A stretch of DNA of 64,000 nt from assembly GCF_000425645.1 (NCBI RefSeq), contig NZ_KE384430.1:620001-684000 (forward strand), read 5' to 3'. Numbering within the stretch: position 1 is the stretch's first letter; each line of letters starts with the position of its first letter. Source of the DNA: Gaetbulibacter saemankumensis DSM 17032. GTDB taxonomy: Bacteria > Bacteroidota > Bacteroidia > Flavobacteriales > Flavobacteriaceae. The notes below the pieces were generated by a model. The model had not been told where the DNA came from. It searched no databases and saw nothing but the letters and a program-made list of their open reading frames with translations. A program made the translations under genes and the position numbers. Positions 8,163 to 17,672 of the stretch are shown here, one piece after another.

Positions 8163-9566
8163 ATGAACAAAATTATAATAAAGATAATTACACTTGCACT
8201 TTTAACTTTTATTTCTACAGGTTTTTTAGGCAACTTATTGATGGAAGGCAGAAGAGGTCATGAGGTTTGGAACAATTTTTACAAAATACCAAATAAAACT
8301 TTGGACATTATATTTCTTGGAAATTCTTTAAGTTATAGCAGTTTTAATCCTCTTGTTTTTAATGGTTTCTTAGGGGTAAGATCTTATAATTTAGGGGTTG
8401 CTGATCTAAATATAAAGCAAGCTTATTATAATCTTAAAGAAGCTTTAAACAACCATAGGCCTAAGCTAGTAATATTAGAGGCATATTCTTTAGATATTCC
8501 CGATAAATCTGAAGAAGATAGGTTAGGGTTTAAATTTGAGAATTTAGATTCTCAAAAATTTTCATTCAGAAAGTTAAAAGCTATAAACAACCAATTTTCT
8601 ACACTACAAAATAAAATATATGCAATATCCCCATTAATTAGAAATCATAATAATTGGGATAATTTTGATGTGATTCAAAATAACCTAGAAAACACTTTTA
8701 TTAAAGATAGATATTTAGGATATAAACTTGTTAAATCAGGTTTAAATGAGAAACAATTTAAAAAGGCTTTGGAAAAATTACCCATTGATCATTCCTTTAA
8801 TGAAGAGAATTTAAATTATTTTGAGAAACTTGTAAATTTATGCCATGTAAATAATGTACAATTATTAGTTGTAAGGGCTCCAGTGCTACTTTACAAATAT
8901 AACATGAAGTATTATGATCGAGTTTATAATAATACTAAAGCATTGTGTGATAAGTATAAAATTAAGTATATAGATTATAATCAAAAATATAACGGCAATT
9001 CTTTTAACAAATCTTTTTATTCTGATCAAATACATTTAAATTATAAGGGCGCAACAAAACTTTCAGAGTTGCTTGTAAATGAATTGGACACCATTAAAAT
9101 AGAGAAAAACAAATTACGCTCTCAACCCCAAGAGCCAGAAGATTATATTTATTCTAATAATTATAAACATTTGGGGCAAACTCTTTACGAGGGAAGGCAT
9201 TTTGTTGATGATAGCACAGTAATAAGTGGGGTTAAATTATTAAAGCTAAGAAGTGATGAATATTCAATAATTGTTGAAATGGAAAAAGGATTAGATTTTA
9301 ATAAAATATCTAATATTAATTTTGGGTATTATTTTTACCCTGTGGACTCTCAGGTTTCATTACTTAAAACAGATAAAGACCTAAAAAGAAAATATACTTC
9401 TTTGGGAGGAGATGGAGTACCGATGTATTTTAAGGAAAAATATTATGTAACTTTAAGAGCCTATAATACAAAGATTAAAGAATATAAGAAATTAAAAATA
9501 CAGCTCTATAACAAAAAGGGGGGTTATGGTAAAGACTTGATTATTGAAAACGTTTTATTTGAATAA
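8163..9566 (+). CDS. SGNH/GDSL-fold O-acyltransferase partner with extra C-terminal domain
   Basis: A 467-residue protein with an N-terminal hydrophobic anchor/signal (about residues 5-26). Residues about 45-310 look like an SGNH hydrolase fold: LGNSLSYSSFNP resembles block I, SYNLGVADLN carries the Gly/Asn blocks, and SDQIHLNYKGA carries the DxxH block. Its position 5 bp after the MBOAT gene suggests it completes the O-acylation machine on the periplasmic side, as AlgJ/AlgX or DltD-like proteins do. Residues about 330-467 form an additional beta-rich domain that appears homologous to the lipoprotein encoded next door. The catalytic Ser is inferred, not proven. Confidence 0.75.
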   Translation: MNKIIIKIITLALLTFISTGFLGNLLMEGRRGHEVWNNFYKIPNKTLDIIFLGNSLSYSSFNPLVFNGFLGVRSYNLGVADLNIKQAYYNLKEALNNHRPKLVILEAYSLDIPDKSEEDRLGFKFENLDSQKFSFRKLKAINNQFSTLQNKIYAISPLIRNHNNWDNFDVIQNNLENTFIKDRYLGYKLVKSGLNEKQFKKALEKLPIDHSFNEENLNYFEKLVNLCHVNNVQLLVVRAPVLLYKYNMKYYDRVYNNTKALCDKYKIKYIDYNQKYNGNSFNKSFYSDQIHLNYKGATKLSELLVNELDTIKIEKNKLRSQPQEPEDYIYSNNYKHLGQTLYEGRHFVDDSTVISGVKLLKLRSDEYSIIVEMEKGLDFNKISNINFGYYFYPVDSQVSLLKTDKDLKRKYTSLGGDGVPMYFKEKYYVTLRAYNTKIKEYKKLKIQLYNKKGGYGKDLIIENVLFE

Positions 9567-9669
9567 TATAATATTTTTTCAAAATAAAATACAGTTAAAT
9601 TGGGCTGCGATATATTATAGGCAAACAAAACTGAAATTACAACTGAATATAAATTTTTAAAAAAGAATT

Positions 9670-10212
9670 ATGAATAGAATATTGTTTTTAGTTTTAATAT
9701 TAATCACTATTGTAAGTTGCAAAACAGAAAAAAAGGAAGTACCAACAACAGTTGAACCTGAAGTTATAGAAAATGCAGATTTAAGGAAATACCCTAAAGC
9801 TGGACCCTATAGCTCTCAAATGAATATTATTTATGACCAAGGGTATCTTTTTGATGAAAAAATTCAATTAGATGAAATATCTGTTGAAAATATTGGAGAA
9901 AACCTATATGATGTGGTCTTGTACTTTAATGAATCAACTGATTTTGATTTACTGGAAAAATACAAAGTTTCATTTATCTTATACCCAAAAAACCCAGATG
10001 AATTAACTATTGAAAAAGACAGAAAAGCTAAACAGAAAAAAGCAGGAACAAAAGCAGAAATTAAAATGCTTGACAACTCACATGTTGTAGTTATAAATAG
10101 TATACAAGTAAAACCTAAAGAATTTAATAAAATAAAAATTCATTTATATGGTAATTCAACAGGTACACTTAATGATAATTTTTTAATATTAAGAGATATA
10201 ATTTTTAATTAA
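9670..10212 (+). CDS. lipoprotein resembling the C-terminal domain of the preceding SGNH protein
   Basis: A 180-residue lipoprotein: signal peptide MNRILFLVLILITIV followed by the lipobox ending SC at residues 16-17. I know no named family for it. By eye the mature part aligns with residues about 330-467 of the preceding protein: IYDQGYLFDE against LYEGRHFVDD, YDVVLYFNESTDF against YSIIVEMEKGLDF, FILYPKNPDE against YYFYPVDSQ, and KIKIHLYGNSTG against KLKIQLYNKKGG near both C-termini. It may therefore be a lipid-anchored duplicate of that domain, possibly carbohydrate-binding. A 103-bp AT-rich gap separates the genes. Confidence 0.7.
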   Translation: MNRILFLVLILITIVSCKTEKKEVPTTVEPEVIENADLRKYPKAGPYSSQMNIIYDQGYLFDEKIQLDEISVENIGENLYDVVLYFNESTDFDLLEKYKVSFILYPKNPDELTIEKDRKAKQKKAGTKAEIKMLDNSHVVVINSIQVKPKEFNKIKIHLYGNSTGTLNDNFLILRDIIFN

Positions 10213-10235
10213 ACTTAGTTAAAGTCAAATCTACT

Positions 10236-11603
10236 TTGCAAAAAATAAACAGCAATTCGATAGTTGTACTTATAGCATTATTTTTGCTTGTTATTATTTC
10301 ATTATGTTCATCTGAAAAATTCGCATTTGACTATGAAGGATATAATTATGCCGTTTTTCAATTTTTGTTATTTGTTTTAGTTTTTACTTTAAAGGATGAG
10401 TCTTCTAGGTTTTTTCTTTCACCAAGTTTTATAGCTGTTTCGTATATTAATATAAACTTTTTTTTGGGAAGTTATATGTTTAAACACGGATTAGTATTTA
10501 ACAAATTTCTTCCTGATTATGAGTTATGGAAATTTCATCAAACTCGCATCCTTTTTTTTAACAGTATTAATTTTTTAATTGTCATCTCCTACTTTGTAAG
10601 GATAAAAACCAACATTAAGAAATCTCCTCTCTTTATTAGTATAAAAAAAGTAAACTACTCCAAACTTGCTTTTATTACGCTTATATTTTTAATAGTAATT
10701 TCTCCTTTTCAACTTACTTTTTTTATAATTCCTAAAAGTATTTTTGCTATTATACTTTTTGTAATTATTTACCAAAAGTATATTTTAAGAAAGAGAATTC
10801 TTTATTATACTTTGATTCTTTTGCTTTTCACTTTATTCTCTACTCATAGCAAGAGGGAGGCGATATTTTTAATATTTCCAATACTTTTATTGGAATTGAA
10901 TAATGTAAGAATTAGAATGTCATTAAAATCGGTTTTTAAAATCTCTTTATCTGGCTTAGTAATCATATATATTATAATTTCTATGTCTATACTCAGAGGG
11001 TATGGTGGGTATAAGGCTAAAAATTTTTTCCATGCATCTACTTATGTATATGAATATGTAACCTCTAAATGGTTCTTACCTGCAATTGCAAATAATTTGG
11101 AGTTGTCTTACACTTATTTACATTCAAACAATATAATAGAGTATCTTAAAAGCGAAAAGATGGATTACACGCTTGGAGAAACATTTATAAAACCTTTCTT
11201 TATTTTCATACCTAGTAGTATAATAGAGAAACCTAAAAACTCTATTGGCTATTATACTGAGACTTATGATAAAGAGTTTAGAAATGAAGGAGGCTCTTAT
11301 CCTGTGAGTGTACAGTCAGAATTTTATTTAAACTTTGGTTTTTATTCGTTGTTTTTTATTGTCCCATTTTTTGTTTTTTTTAATACACTTTATAGGTGGA
11401 TGTTGAATTTAATAGAAGGGAAAGAAATTATAAATTATATTTATTTATTGTATGGATATCAGATGTTTTTAACCTTGGTAAGAGGCTCTGGTTTAGACAT
11501 TTTTACTGTATATATTATTATTTTATTGTTTAGCTTTTATTTATACAAAATGAGTGTCAAAATATTACTACCAACGAATGTTACTAGAGAGCGGAAAGCA
11601 TAA
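10236..11603 (+). CDS. Wzy-like oligosaccharide repeat-unit polymerase
   Basis: A polytopic membrane protein of 455 residues with roughly ten to twelve hydrophobic segments and a long periplasmic stretch near 260-370. It has no strongly conserved motif, which is typical of Wzy polymerases. Charged and aromatic residues in the loop (YTLGETFIKPFF, SVQSEFYLNFG) resemble the OAG-polymerase (O-antigen polymerase) family. The start is a TTG at 10236; no in-frame ATG exists before the first membrane segment and a stop codon lies 30 bp upstream. It would join lipid-linked repeat units in the periplasm. The end overlaps the next gene's start by 26 bp. Confidence 0.72.
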   Translation: MQKINSNSIVVLIALFLLVIISLCSSEKFAFDYEGYNYAVFQFLLFVLVFTLKDESSRFFLSPSFIAVSYININFFLGSYMFKHGLVFNKFLPDYELWKFHQTRILFFNSINFLIVISYFVRIKTNIKKSPLFISIKKVNYSKLAFITLIFLIVISPFQLTFFIIPKSIFAIILFVIIYQKYILRKRILYYTLILLLFTLFSTHSKREAIFLIFPILLLELNNVRIRMSLKSVFKISLSGLVIIYIIISMSILRGYGGYKAKNFFHASTYVYEYVTSKWFLPAIANNLELSYTYLHSNNIIEYLKSEKMDYTLGETFIKPFFIFIPSSIIEKPKNSIGYYTETYDKEFRNEGGSYPVSVQSEFYLNFGFYSLFFIVPFFVFFNTLYRWMLNLIEGKEIINYIYLLYGYQMFLTLVRGSGLDIFTVYIIILLFSFYLYKMSVKILLPTNVTRERKA

Positions 11604-12780
11604 AATTAATTCTCTTGAGAATTCATACATATTACTTATGGCTTTTTTTGGGCTTTTAATGCCTTTTAGCCTCATATTAAATATTAATGCGCCAATCTTA
11701 GTATTAATTTTTTTGCTGTCATGCGCATTATATTATAAAAACAGAAACAATCAAATTTCAAAAAACAGAAATTATTCACTTTTGAGTATGGTTCTGTTTT
11801 TTGTAATTGTAGTATTGTCAATGCTTTATTCAGAAGAAATAAATACAGGCTTAAAAGTAACTTTAAGAATACTTCCAATTTTTTTATTTGCTACCTCATT
11901 TCTTTTAATTGAAGAAATCTCAAAAAAATCCCTCAAAATCATTTTGAAATTTTATGCTATTGGTTGTTTAATTGCAATTATATATTGTTTTGCTGTCGCT
12001 CTTTTTTCTTATAATGAGAATCCTTTAGCAATTACCGAAGGTTTCACATATTTTACAGCACCTTTAGAGTTTCATCCATCTTATTTTGGGATATATACAA
12101 TTTTTGCTTTTTGTATTTATATAAGTTTATTAGATTTTGATACGCTTAAAAAAAAAATATTTATAGGGTTAGTTTGGATTCTGTTACTTTCTTTTCTTGT
12201 CTTTTTAAGAAGCAGAGCGCCAATAATTATTTATTTCTTTATTTCATTAATAGCAGTATCTATAAGAATTAGGAGAATTGTTTTAATAATCACGCTTTTA
12301 GTTTTTATCATTGTAATGTTTTTTAATTATCATGAAATTTTAACTTTGATATCAAATGGGAGAGACCTAGGAATGACTATTGATGAAAGGTTTAAGATCT
12401 GGATGAATTCAATATTTGTTATAAAAGAAAATTTATTAGCAGGAGTTGGTATTGGAGATGCTCAAATGGTTTTGGATAAGCAATATTTTTTATCAGGATT
12501 TGAAAAAGGAATTGACCATAAATATAATAGCCATAATCAATTTTTACAAACATTTATATCAAATGGATTAATTGGTTTAATAAGTTTATTATTTGTTTTT
12601 TTGTTACTATTTCAAAAAGCTATGAGGTTTAAATCGGTATTAATCTACTATTTTTTAGTTTGTGTATTAATCTTAATGCTATTTGATTCAGTATTAATAT
12701 TACAACATGGTGTATATTTCTTTGCTTTTTTTGCTTCAATTTTATTAAAAGTCAATTTCAAAACAAATGAGGCTCAATAA
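11578..12780 (+). CDS. O-antigen ligase/Wzy_C family membrane protein
   Basis: A 400-residue polytopic protein with about eleven membrane segments. The Wzy_C/WaaL signature is present near residues 315-340: HKYNSHNQFLQTFISNGLIG, matching the family pattern of His/Asn, then Leu, then Gly before a membrane helix. The family either polymerises glycans or transfers them to lipid A core or protein. ATG 11578 is preferred; a GTG at 11554 is in frame but would deepen the overlap with the preceding polymerase. It overlaps the next gene by 14 bp, so the core genes are one operon. Confidence 0.82.
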   Translation: MLLESGKHKINSLENSYILLMAFFGLLMPFSLILNINAPILVLIFLLSCALYYKNRNNQISKNRNYSLLSMVLFFVIVVLSMLYSEEINTGLKVTLRILPIFLFATSFLLIEEISKKSLKIILKFYAIGCLIAIIYCFAVALFSYNENPLAITEGFTYFTAPLEFHPSYFGIYTIFAFCIYISLLDFDTLKKKIFIGLVWILLLSFLVFLRSRAPIIIYFFISLIAVSIRIRRIVLIITLLVFIIVMFFNYHEILTLISNGRDLGMTIDERFKIWMNSIFVIKENLLAGVGIGDAQMVLDKQYFLSGFEKGIDHKYNSHNQFLQTFISNGLIGLISLLFVFLLLFQKAMRFKSVLIYYFLVCVLILMLFDSVLILQHGVYFFAFFASILLKVNFKTNEAQ

Positions 12781-13681
12781 AATAATCCTTTTCTTTTTTA
12801 TTGTAATAACAACTAATTGTTTTTCACAGGTAGATGTCAACAGGTGTTTCCAAGAAATAAAAGAAGATTTTTCCCCAAGAATATTCCAGTTTTCCAATAA
12901 TTATCTTTTAACAAACTCAAACAATGAAAACACAATTTATCTTATTAATAAAAATAAGATAAAGATATTTTCGACTTTAAATTATGGTGTTGTTAATGCA
13001 GTTATAGACAGTGATGAAAAAAGAATAGCTATCTCTTATTATGATAATAATATTAATATATATGATGTTAGTTCAACCTTACTAATCAAAAAATTATCTT
13101 TTAATTCAAAGGCAAATTCTCTTGTCTTTGTAAATGAAGCTTTATTTTATGGATTAGACGATGGTACGGTAGGAAAATATAATTTTAAAACACAAAAAAC
13201 GAGTAATATAACCACTCATAAATCAATTGTGAGAGGGTTGTTAATTAATGGCAATAATTTATTAAGTATTTCTCAAGATGGTGTTTTAGAGGTTAATGAG
13301 ATACACTCAAATAATTTCCTAAAACAAATTTTCTTAAACAGTGTTTTGACGACATTAGCTATTTCACCCAATGAGAAGTTAATATCAATTGGAACTTTTA
13401 AAGGAGAAATTTATATATTAAATGAAAATTATCAGATAGAAAAAAAATTGCACCCACACAGAGGTATAATTACTAAACTGGATTTTATAGACAATAACAA
13501 CCTGCTGTCATCATCTTTTGATAAAACATTAATTAAAAGTAATTTGAAAAATAATTTTTGGGAAGTCATATATAGATCAAATGATTATATTACAACATTT
13601 GATTATAATCAAAACAGAATTATTTTTGGTTCAAGAAATGGAATAACAAAATACTATAATCTTAATTGTCAAGCAAGATAA
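12767..13681 (+). CDS. secreted WD40-like beta-propeller protein
   Basis: A 304-residue protein with an N-terminal signal peptide (MRLNKIILFFFIVITTNCFSQ, 21 residues with a typical FSQ cleavage region). The rest is a string of about 40-residue beta repeats with WD40/quinoprotein-like periodicity: SPNEKLISIGTFKGEIYIL and DFIDNNNLLSSSFDKTLI are the clearest blades. Six or seven blades would give a closed propeller. It is embedded in the polysaccharide core, overlapping the ligase-type gene and abutting or overlapping the flippase gene, so it is probably coexpressed. Its role is unknown; a periplasmic scaffold for polymerase or export is one inference. Confidence 0.72.
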   Translation: MRLNKIILFFFIVITTNCFSQVDVNRCFQEIKEDFSPRIFQFSNNYLLTNSNNENTIYLINKNKIKIFSTLNYGVVNAVIDSDEKRIAISYYDNNINIYDVSSTLLIKKLSFNSKANSLVFVNEALFYGLDDGTVGKYNFKTQKTSNITTHKSIVRGLLINGNNLLSISQDGVLEVNEIHSNNFLKQIFLNSVLTTLAISPNEKLISIGTFKGEIYILNENYQIEKKLHPHRGIITKLDFIDNNNLLSSSFDKTLIKSNLKNNFWEVIYRSNDYITTFDYNQNRIIFGSRNGITKYYNLNCQAR

Positions 13682-14976
13682 AAAACTATTTTTTTGTGAA
13701 AAGAATTAAAGAATATCTACAAAACCTGAAGGATGTTAAACTTTTAAATGATTCTTTTTGGTCATTATTCGGGAATGTTATTAACAAAGGATTAGCAATT
13801 ATGGCAGGTATAATCGTAGCTCGAGTTCTAGGAAAAGATGTTTTTGGTGAATATAGTATTATAAAGAGCACAATGACTTCTGCTGCACTTTTTTCAAATT
13901 TTGGGCTTGTATATACATCAACAAAATTTATTTCTGAAAGTAATAAAAACAACCAAAAAGATTTAAAATTAATTATTAATTATTCAAACAAAGCTGTTTT
14001 TCTGTTCAGCAGTTTTACGGCAATTTTATTGTTTTTTACAGCAGATTATGTTTCTAAAGTAATTTTTAATGCCACTTCATTAAAATTGGCTTTGCAAATC
14101 TTTAGCATATTAATTATTGCAAATTCTTTGACTTCACTTCAAATTGGTATCCTTTCTGGATTAGGGAAGTTTAAGGAAATGAGTAAAATAAATAGTGTCA
14201 TTGGTGTGATAACTTTTGGTCTTAGCGTGATGTTGGTTTTTCTTTATGGTTTTTTCGGCGCTCTATGGGCTTTATTATTAGCTCAGCTTATTAATTGGGC
14301 TTTAAATTATAAACTAGTAAACAAGTCATTACCTCATAATATATCGTTTACAGTAAGAAGTAAAGTGATTCTAAAAGACTTGTTAAAGTTTTCTTTCCCA
14401 GTTGCCATCCAGGAAGCTTTTTATTCTGTTTTTAGCTGGGTCATACTCTATCTTATCTTGCGTGAAGCTTCATTTGGAGAAGTGGGACTGTATAGAGCAA
14501 GCTTGCAATTAAACGCTATCATTCTTTTTATCCCAGGAATATTACGTAATGTGATTTTATCCCATCTATCAAGTGCAGATGACAAGAATCACAACAAAAT
14601 ACTTAAAACGGTACTCAAAATTAATTTTATAGCTACAATTATTCCAGCAATTATTTTATTTGTTGGGGCTAGCTATATTGCTCAGTTATATGGAGAAACA
14701 TTTGTTAATTTGGATGAAATAATCAGACTTGCAGTTTTTATTACTGTTTTTGTTAGTATCAGTAATGTTTATGCTCAAGCGTATATGTCTAAAGGAATGA
14801 ACTGGACCATGTTAGGGTTTAGACTAATTCGAGATATAGGTACAATACTTTTGTTTTTATTAGCTTTAAACAAATTCCGATCTGCTGCTAAAACAATGAT
14901 ATATAGTCAGTTGTTTCTTAGCTTTGTGTTTATGTTAATTATGATTTTGTATTACGAATATCAAAAAAAGAAGTGA
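13666..14976 (+). CDS. wzx: oligosaccharide flippase (Wzx, MOP superfamily)
   Basis: A polytopic protein of about 430 residues with 12 predicted membrane segments, beginning with the family's typical SFWSLFGNVINKGLAIMAGII helix and the VARVLGKDVFGEYSIIKS segment. It flips undecaprenyl-linked repeat units to the periplasm. The start is uncertain: TTG 13666 overlaps the preceding gene by 16 bp and GTG 13696 leaves a 14-bp gap; both come before the first helix. The stop overlaps the next gene by 4 bp. A second, unrelated-looking flippase gene lies at 45668-47092. Confidence 0.87.
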   Translation: MSSKIKNYFFVKRIKEYLQNLKDVKLLNDSFWSLFGNVINKGLAIMAGIIVARVLGKDVFGEYSIIKSTMTSAALFSNFGLVYTSTKFISESNKNNQKDLKLIINYSNKAVFLFSSFTAILLFFTADYVSKVIFNATSLKLALQIFSILIIANSLTSLQIGILSGLGKFKEMSKINSVIGVITFGLSVMLVFLYGFFGALWALLLAQLINWALNYKLVNKSLPHNISFTVRSKVILKDLLKFSFPVAIQEAFYSVFSWVILYLILREASFGEVGLYRASLQLNAIILFIPGILRNVILSHLSSADDKNHNKILKTVLKINFIATIIPAIILFVGASYIAQLYGETFVNLDEIIRLAVFITVFVSISNVYAQAYMSKGMNWTMLGFRLIRDIGTILLFLLALNKFRSAAKTMIYSQLFLSFVFMLIMILYYEYQKKK

Positions 14977-16154
14977 TTTTATTTGCACAAAATAGAAGAA
15001 ATAGAATTGTTATAGCTCTTATTGTATCGATTTTTTTGTTCGATTTTATAACTAAATGTTTTCTTGTTTTTAATATTGAAGGTTTTAAAAGGTACAGTAT
15101 GCTCCCAAAAATATTTATTGAAGTTGGAGCAATTTTTTTAATACTAAAAAAAGGAATAAAAGATAAAAAGCTTATTACTTATTTATTAATGTTGATTGGC
15201 CTATCAGCAATTAGCATGGTTAATATCCCATTTAATTTAAACGATATTTTTGATAAATTATATGTTTTAAATAAATATTTATTTCTATCTGTTTTTGCAG
15301 TAGCGTTCTTATCTTTTGAAGAGGACATAAGAATTAAGATTATTATACAAATTAGAAATACAATTCTAGTCTTAGGAATAATTAATGGGTTGTTTATGGT
15401 TTTTGGTCTTATTTCACAATGGGAAATACTTAAAGCATATCCTAATACACATAGGTTTGGATATAATGGGTTTCTTTTAAAAACCTCAGAAGCAAGCTAT
15501 TTGTACATTTTGCTAATAATAACAACATATTATGATTACTTTTTAAATAAAAAGAATGGAATACTATGTTTATATTTTGTTGCAATATCTTTTTTTTTGG
15601 GCACTAAAGCTGTATGGTTATTTGTTACCTTATTGGTTTCGATACATTTTTTGCTCCACAAAAAAAAACAACTAAGGTATATATATAGCATTTGTATAAT
15701 GACGTGCTTCTTAGTGTTTTATTTTTTTAATGATTTTATTATAAGAACAGTAGTTAGTTTATTTTCTTTTGGCCCAGAAATCTATAATAAGCATGGCTTT
15801 ATAACTTTTATCACATCGACAAGAGATTTATTGTTAATTAATACTCTTAATCACTTAAAAGAATATGGAACATATATCATTTATTTTTTTGGAGGAATTA
15901 ATTTGAAAAATTTTGGTGTTGAATTTGAATTTGTTGACCTTTTCCTGTTTTTTGGAGCTTTTGGACTTATAGTTTACATTTTAATTATTAAAAGACTATT
16001 CTTTACTGAGTATACTAAAATTAAATTGCTTGTGTTTCTAGCCTTAATGTGCGTTGCTTTTTTTGCAGGAAACTTCTTTGTTAGTTTTATATGTAGCCTA
16101 TTCGCTTATGCTGTATTTAAATACATGGATTATTTAAACAGAATTAATATTTGA
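14973..16154 (+). CDS. third Wzy/ligase-like polytopic membrane protein
   Basis: A 393-residue protein with about ten to eleven hydrophobic segments and no strong motif. Its architecture (evenly spaced helices, periplasmic loop near residues 260-310 containing TSTRDLLLINTLNHLKEYG) resembles O-antigen polymerase or ligase proteins. The GTG start overlaps the flippase stop (GTGA). It is the third polymerase/ligase-like protein in 6 kb and the last gene of the tightly packed core; a 224-bp gap follows. Exact function cannot be assigned from sequence alone. Confidence 0.65.
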   Translation: MILFAQNRRNRIVIALIVSIFLFDFITKCFLVFNIEGFKRYSMLPKIFIEVGAIFLILKKGIKDKKLITYLLMLIGLSAISMVNIPFNLNDIFDKLYVLNKYLFLSVFAVAFLSFEEDIRIKIIIQIRNTILVLGIINGLFMVFGLISQWEILKAYPNTHRFGYNGFLLKTSEASYLYILLIITTYYDYFLNKKNGILCLYFVAISFFLGTKAVWLFVTLLVSIHFLLHKKKQLRYIYSICIMTCFLVFYFFNDFIIRTVVSLFSFGPEIYNKHGFITFITSTRDLLLINTLNHLKEYGTYIIYFFGGINLKNFGVEFEFVDLFLFFGAFGLIVYILIIKRLFFTEYTKIKLLVFLALMCVAFFAGNFFVSFICSLFAYAVFKYMDYLNRINI

Positions 16155-16279
16155 TTGTAGATACATTTGCATGTAAAAACATTTTTTTCATAAAAAAGCT
16201 GTTTAGTAAATCATAAATATTTCATCTAAATCTGAAAAGAATAAGGATTATAGGTTTTTATGTTAGGGTTTATATTGAC

Positions 16280-16287
16280 TATATTTG
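16280..16287 (+). promoter_or_regulatory. candidate -7 promoter box (TATATTTG)
   Basis: TATATTTG fits the Bacteroidota -7 consensus TAnnTTTG, about 92 bp before the glycosyltransferase gene at 16379. A good -33 TTG at the right spacing is not obvious, so this is tentative. The rest of the 224-bp gap is AT-rich with no gene. Confidence 0.3.
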
Positions 16288-16378
16288 CTAGGTAAAATTA
16301 AGGCTATTTATTTGACTTTTTAAAAGGGTGTTTTGAGCTGCTTTTGTTAAAATAATATTTGGATTTTCTTAAAAATAT

Positions 16379-17497
16379 ATGAAAAAAGTAAAACTTGCAA
16401 TTGTTTATCAGGTGATTTTCCATTATAGAATTCCTTTTTATAATGAGATTGAAAAAGATGAAGATATTCAATCTGTATTATTGCATGGGAATGGAGTCAA
16501 AGGAACTAAATTAAAGAATGCAAACCACTACTTAAGGCATACATGCAAGTTGTTTTCTCTTCGCTTTCCTTACATACAGAATGGAGGAAAAAAATATTTC
16601 TCTTTTTTCCCTTTTTTATTTTTTAGATTGATTTTGATAAACCCTGATGTTATTTTGATAGAGGGCGTTACTTCAGTAATTAATAGTCTTTCAACTTATT
16701 TATATGCGAAATTGTTTGGTAAAAAAATAATTTTTTGGTCTTTGGGAAGATTAGAAAACAAATCATTATCTTATCCTAGAAGAAAAATAGATCGCTTAAT
16801 ATTGATGCTCGAAAGAAATGCTAGTTCCATTTTCACATATAGTAGTGTTGGAGAGAAATATTTTTTAAATCGGGGTATTTCCAAAAATAAAATATTCAAA
16901 GGTGTTAATGTTCTTGATACAAGAGAAATGCTTAATAAAGTTAGCGACATTAAAAAGCCAAAAAGGGATTTTAGAATTTTATTTGTTGGGAGTATAATTC
17001 CAGAAAAAAATGTAGAACTATTAATAGAAGCATTTTTAGAATTGGAACAAAACTATTCGAATATGTATTTAGATATTATTGGTTCTGGAGGAGAATATTA
17101 TTTAAATATGTTAGAAAAATATAATAAGCTATCTGATAGGGTAATCTTTTATGGTAGAATAACCGATGGATTAGAAAAGTATTATTTTAATTCGGATATT
17201 TTTGTGCTTCCTGGCCTTGGAGGTCTAGCAATTTGTGAATCCATGGCATATGGTGTTCCTGTTATATGTTCATCAGCTGACGGAACAGAAAAAGATTTAA
17301 TAGATGAAGACTGTGGTTTTATCATTGAAAATCTAAATAAAGAATTATTATATAATAAGTTGGCCGAGCTTTATAATGATAGAGACTATTTGGCTAAATG
17401 TGGAGAAAACGCAAAAGAAAAAATAAGAAACCAATTTAGCTTTGAAAATTATTACGGCACCTTTAAAAGAAGCTTAAAATTTGCTTATGAGAATTGA
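16379..17497 (+). CDS. glycosyltransferase family 4
   Basis: A 372-residue GT-B glycosyltransferase. The C-terminal Rossmann domain carries FRILFVGSIIPEKNVELLIEAF near 195-215, then a GSGGEYY loop, VIFYGRI, and the donor-binding segment VLPGLGGLAICESMAYGVPVI near 280-300 with the E-x7-type acidic residue. It would add a sugar from a nucleotide donor to the lipid-linked repeat unit at the cytoplasmic face. The substrate is unknown. Confidence 0.88.
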   Translation: MKKVKLAIVYQVIFHYRIPFYNEIEKDEDIQSVLLHGNGVKGTKLKNANHYLRHTCKLFSLRFPYIQNGGKKYFSFFPFLFFRLILINPDVILIEGVTSVINSLSTYLYAKLFGKKIIFWSLGRLENKSLSYPRRKIDRLILMLERNASSIFTYSSVGEKYFLNRGISKNKIFKGVNVLDTREMLNKVSDIKKPKRDFRILFVGSIIPEKNVELLIEAFLELEQNYSNMYLDIIGSGGEYYLNMLEKYNKLSDRVIFYGRITDGLEKYYFNSDIFVLPGLGGLAICESMAYGVPVICSSADGTEKDLIDEDCGFIIENLNKELLYNKLAELYNDRDYLAKCGENAKEKIRNQFSFENYYGTFKRSLKFAYEN

Positions 17498-17672
17498 GCT
17501 AATTTTATTTAGAATTGGCAGAAAGATTAAAAAAATAAGATTAAAGAGGCTAGCCAAATTATTTTGATAGTATCTAGGTTTATTTGGCATAATAGATTAA
17601 ACCCTATTTTCGCAACATAAATAACTGTGAATAATTATTAGAATTCTATATCAAATCCCTAAATCGGAATAA

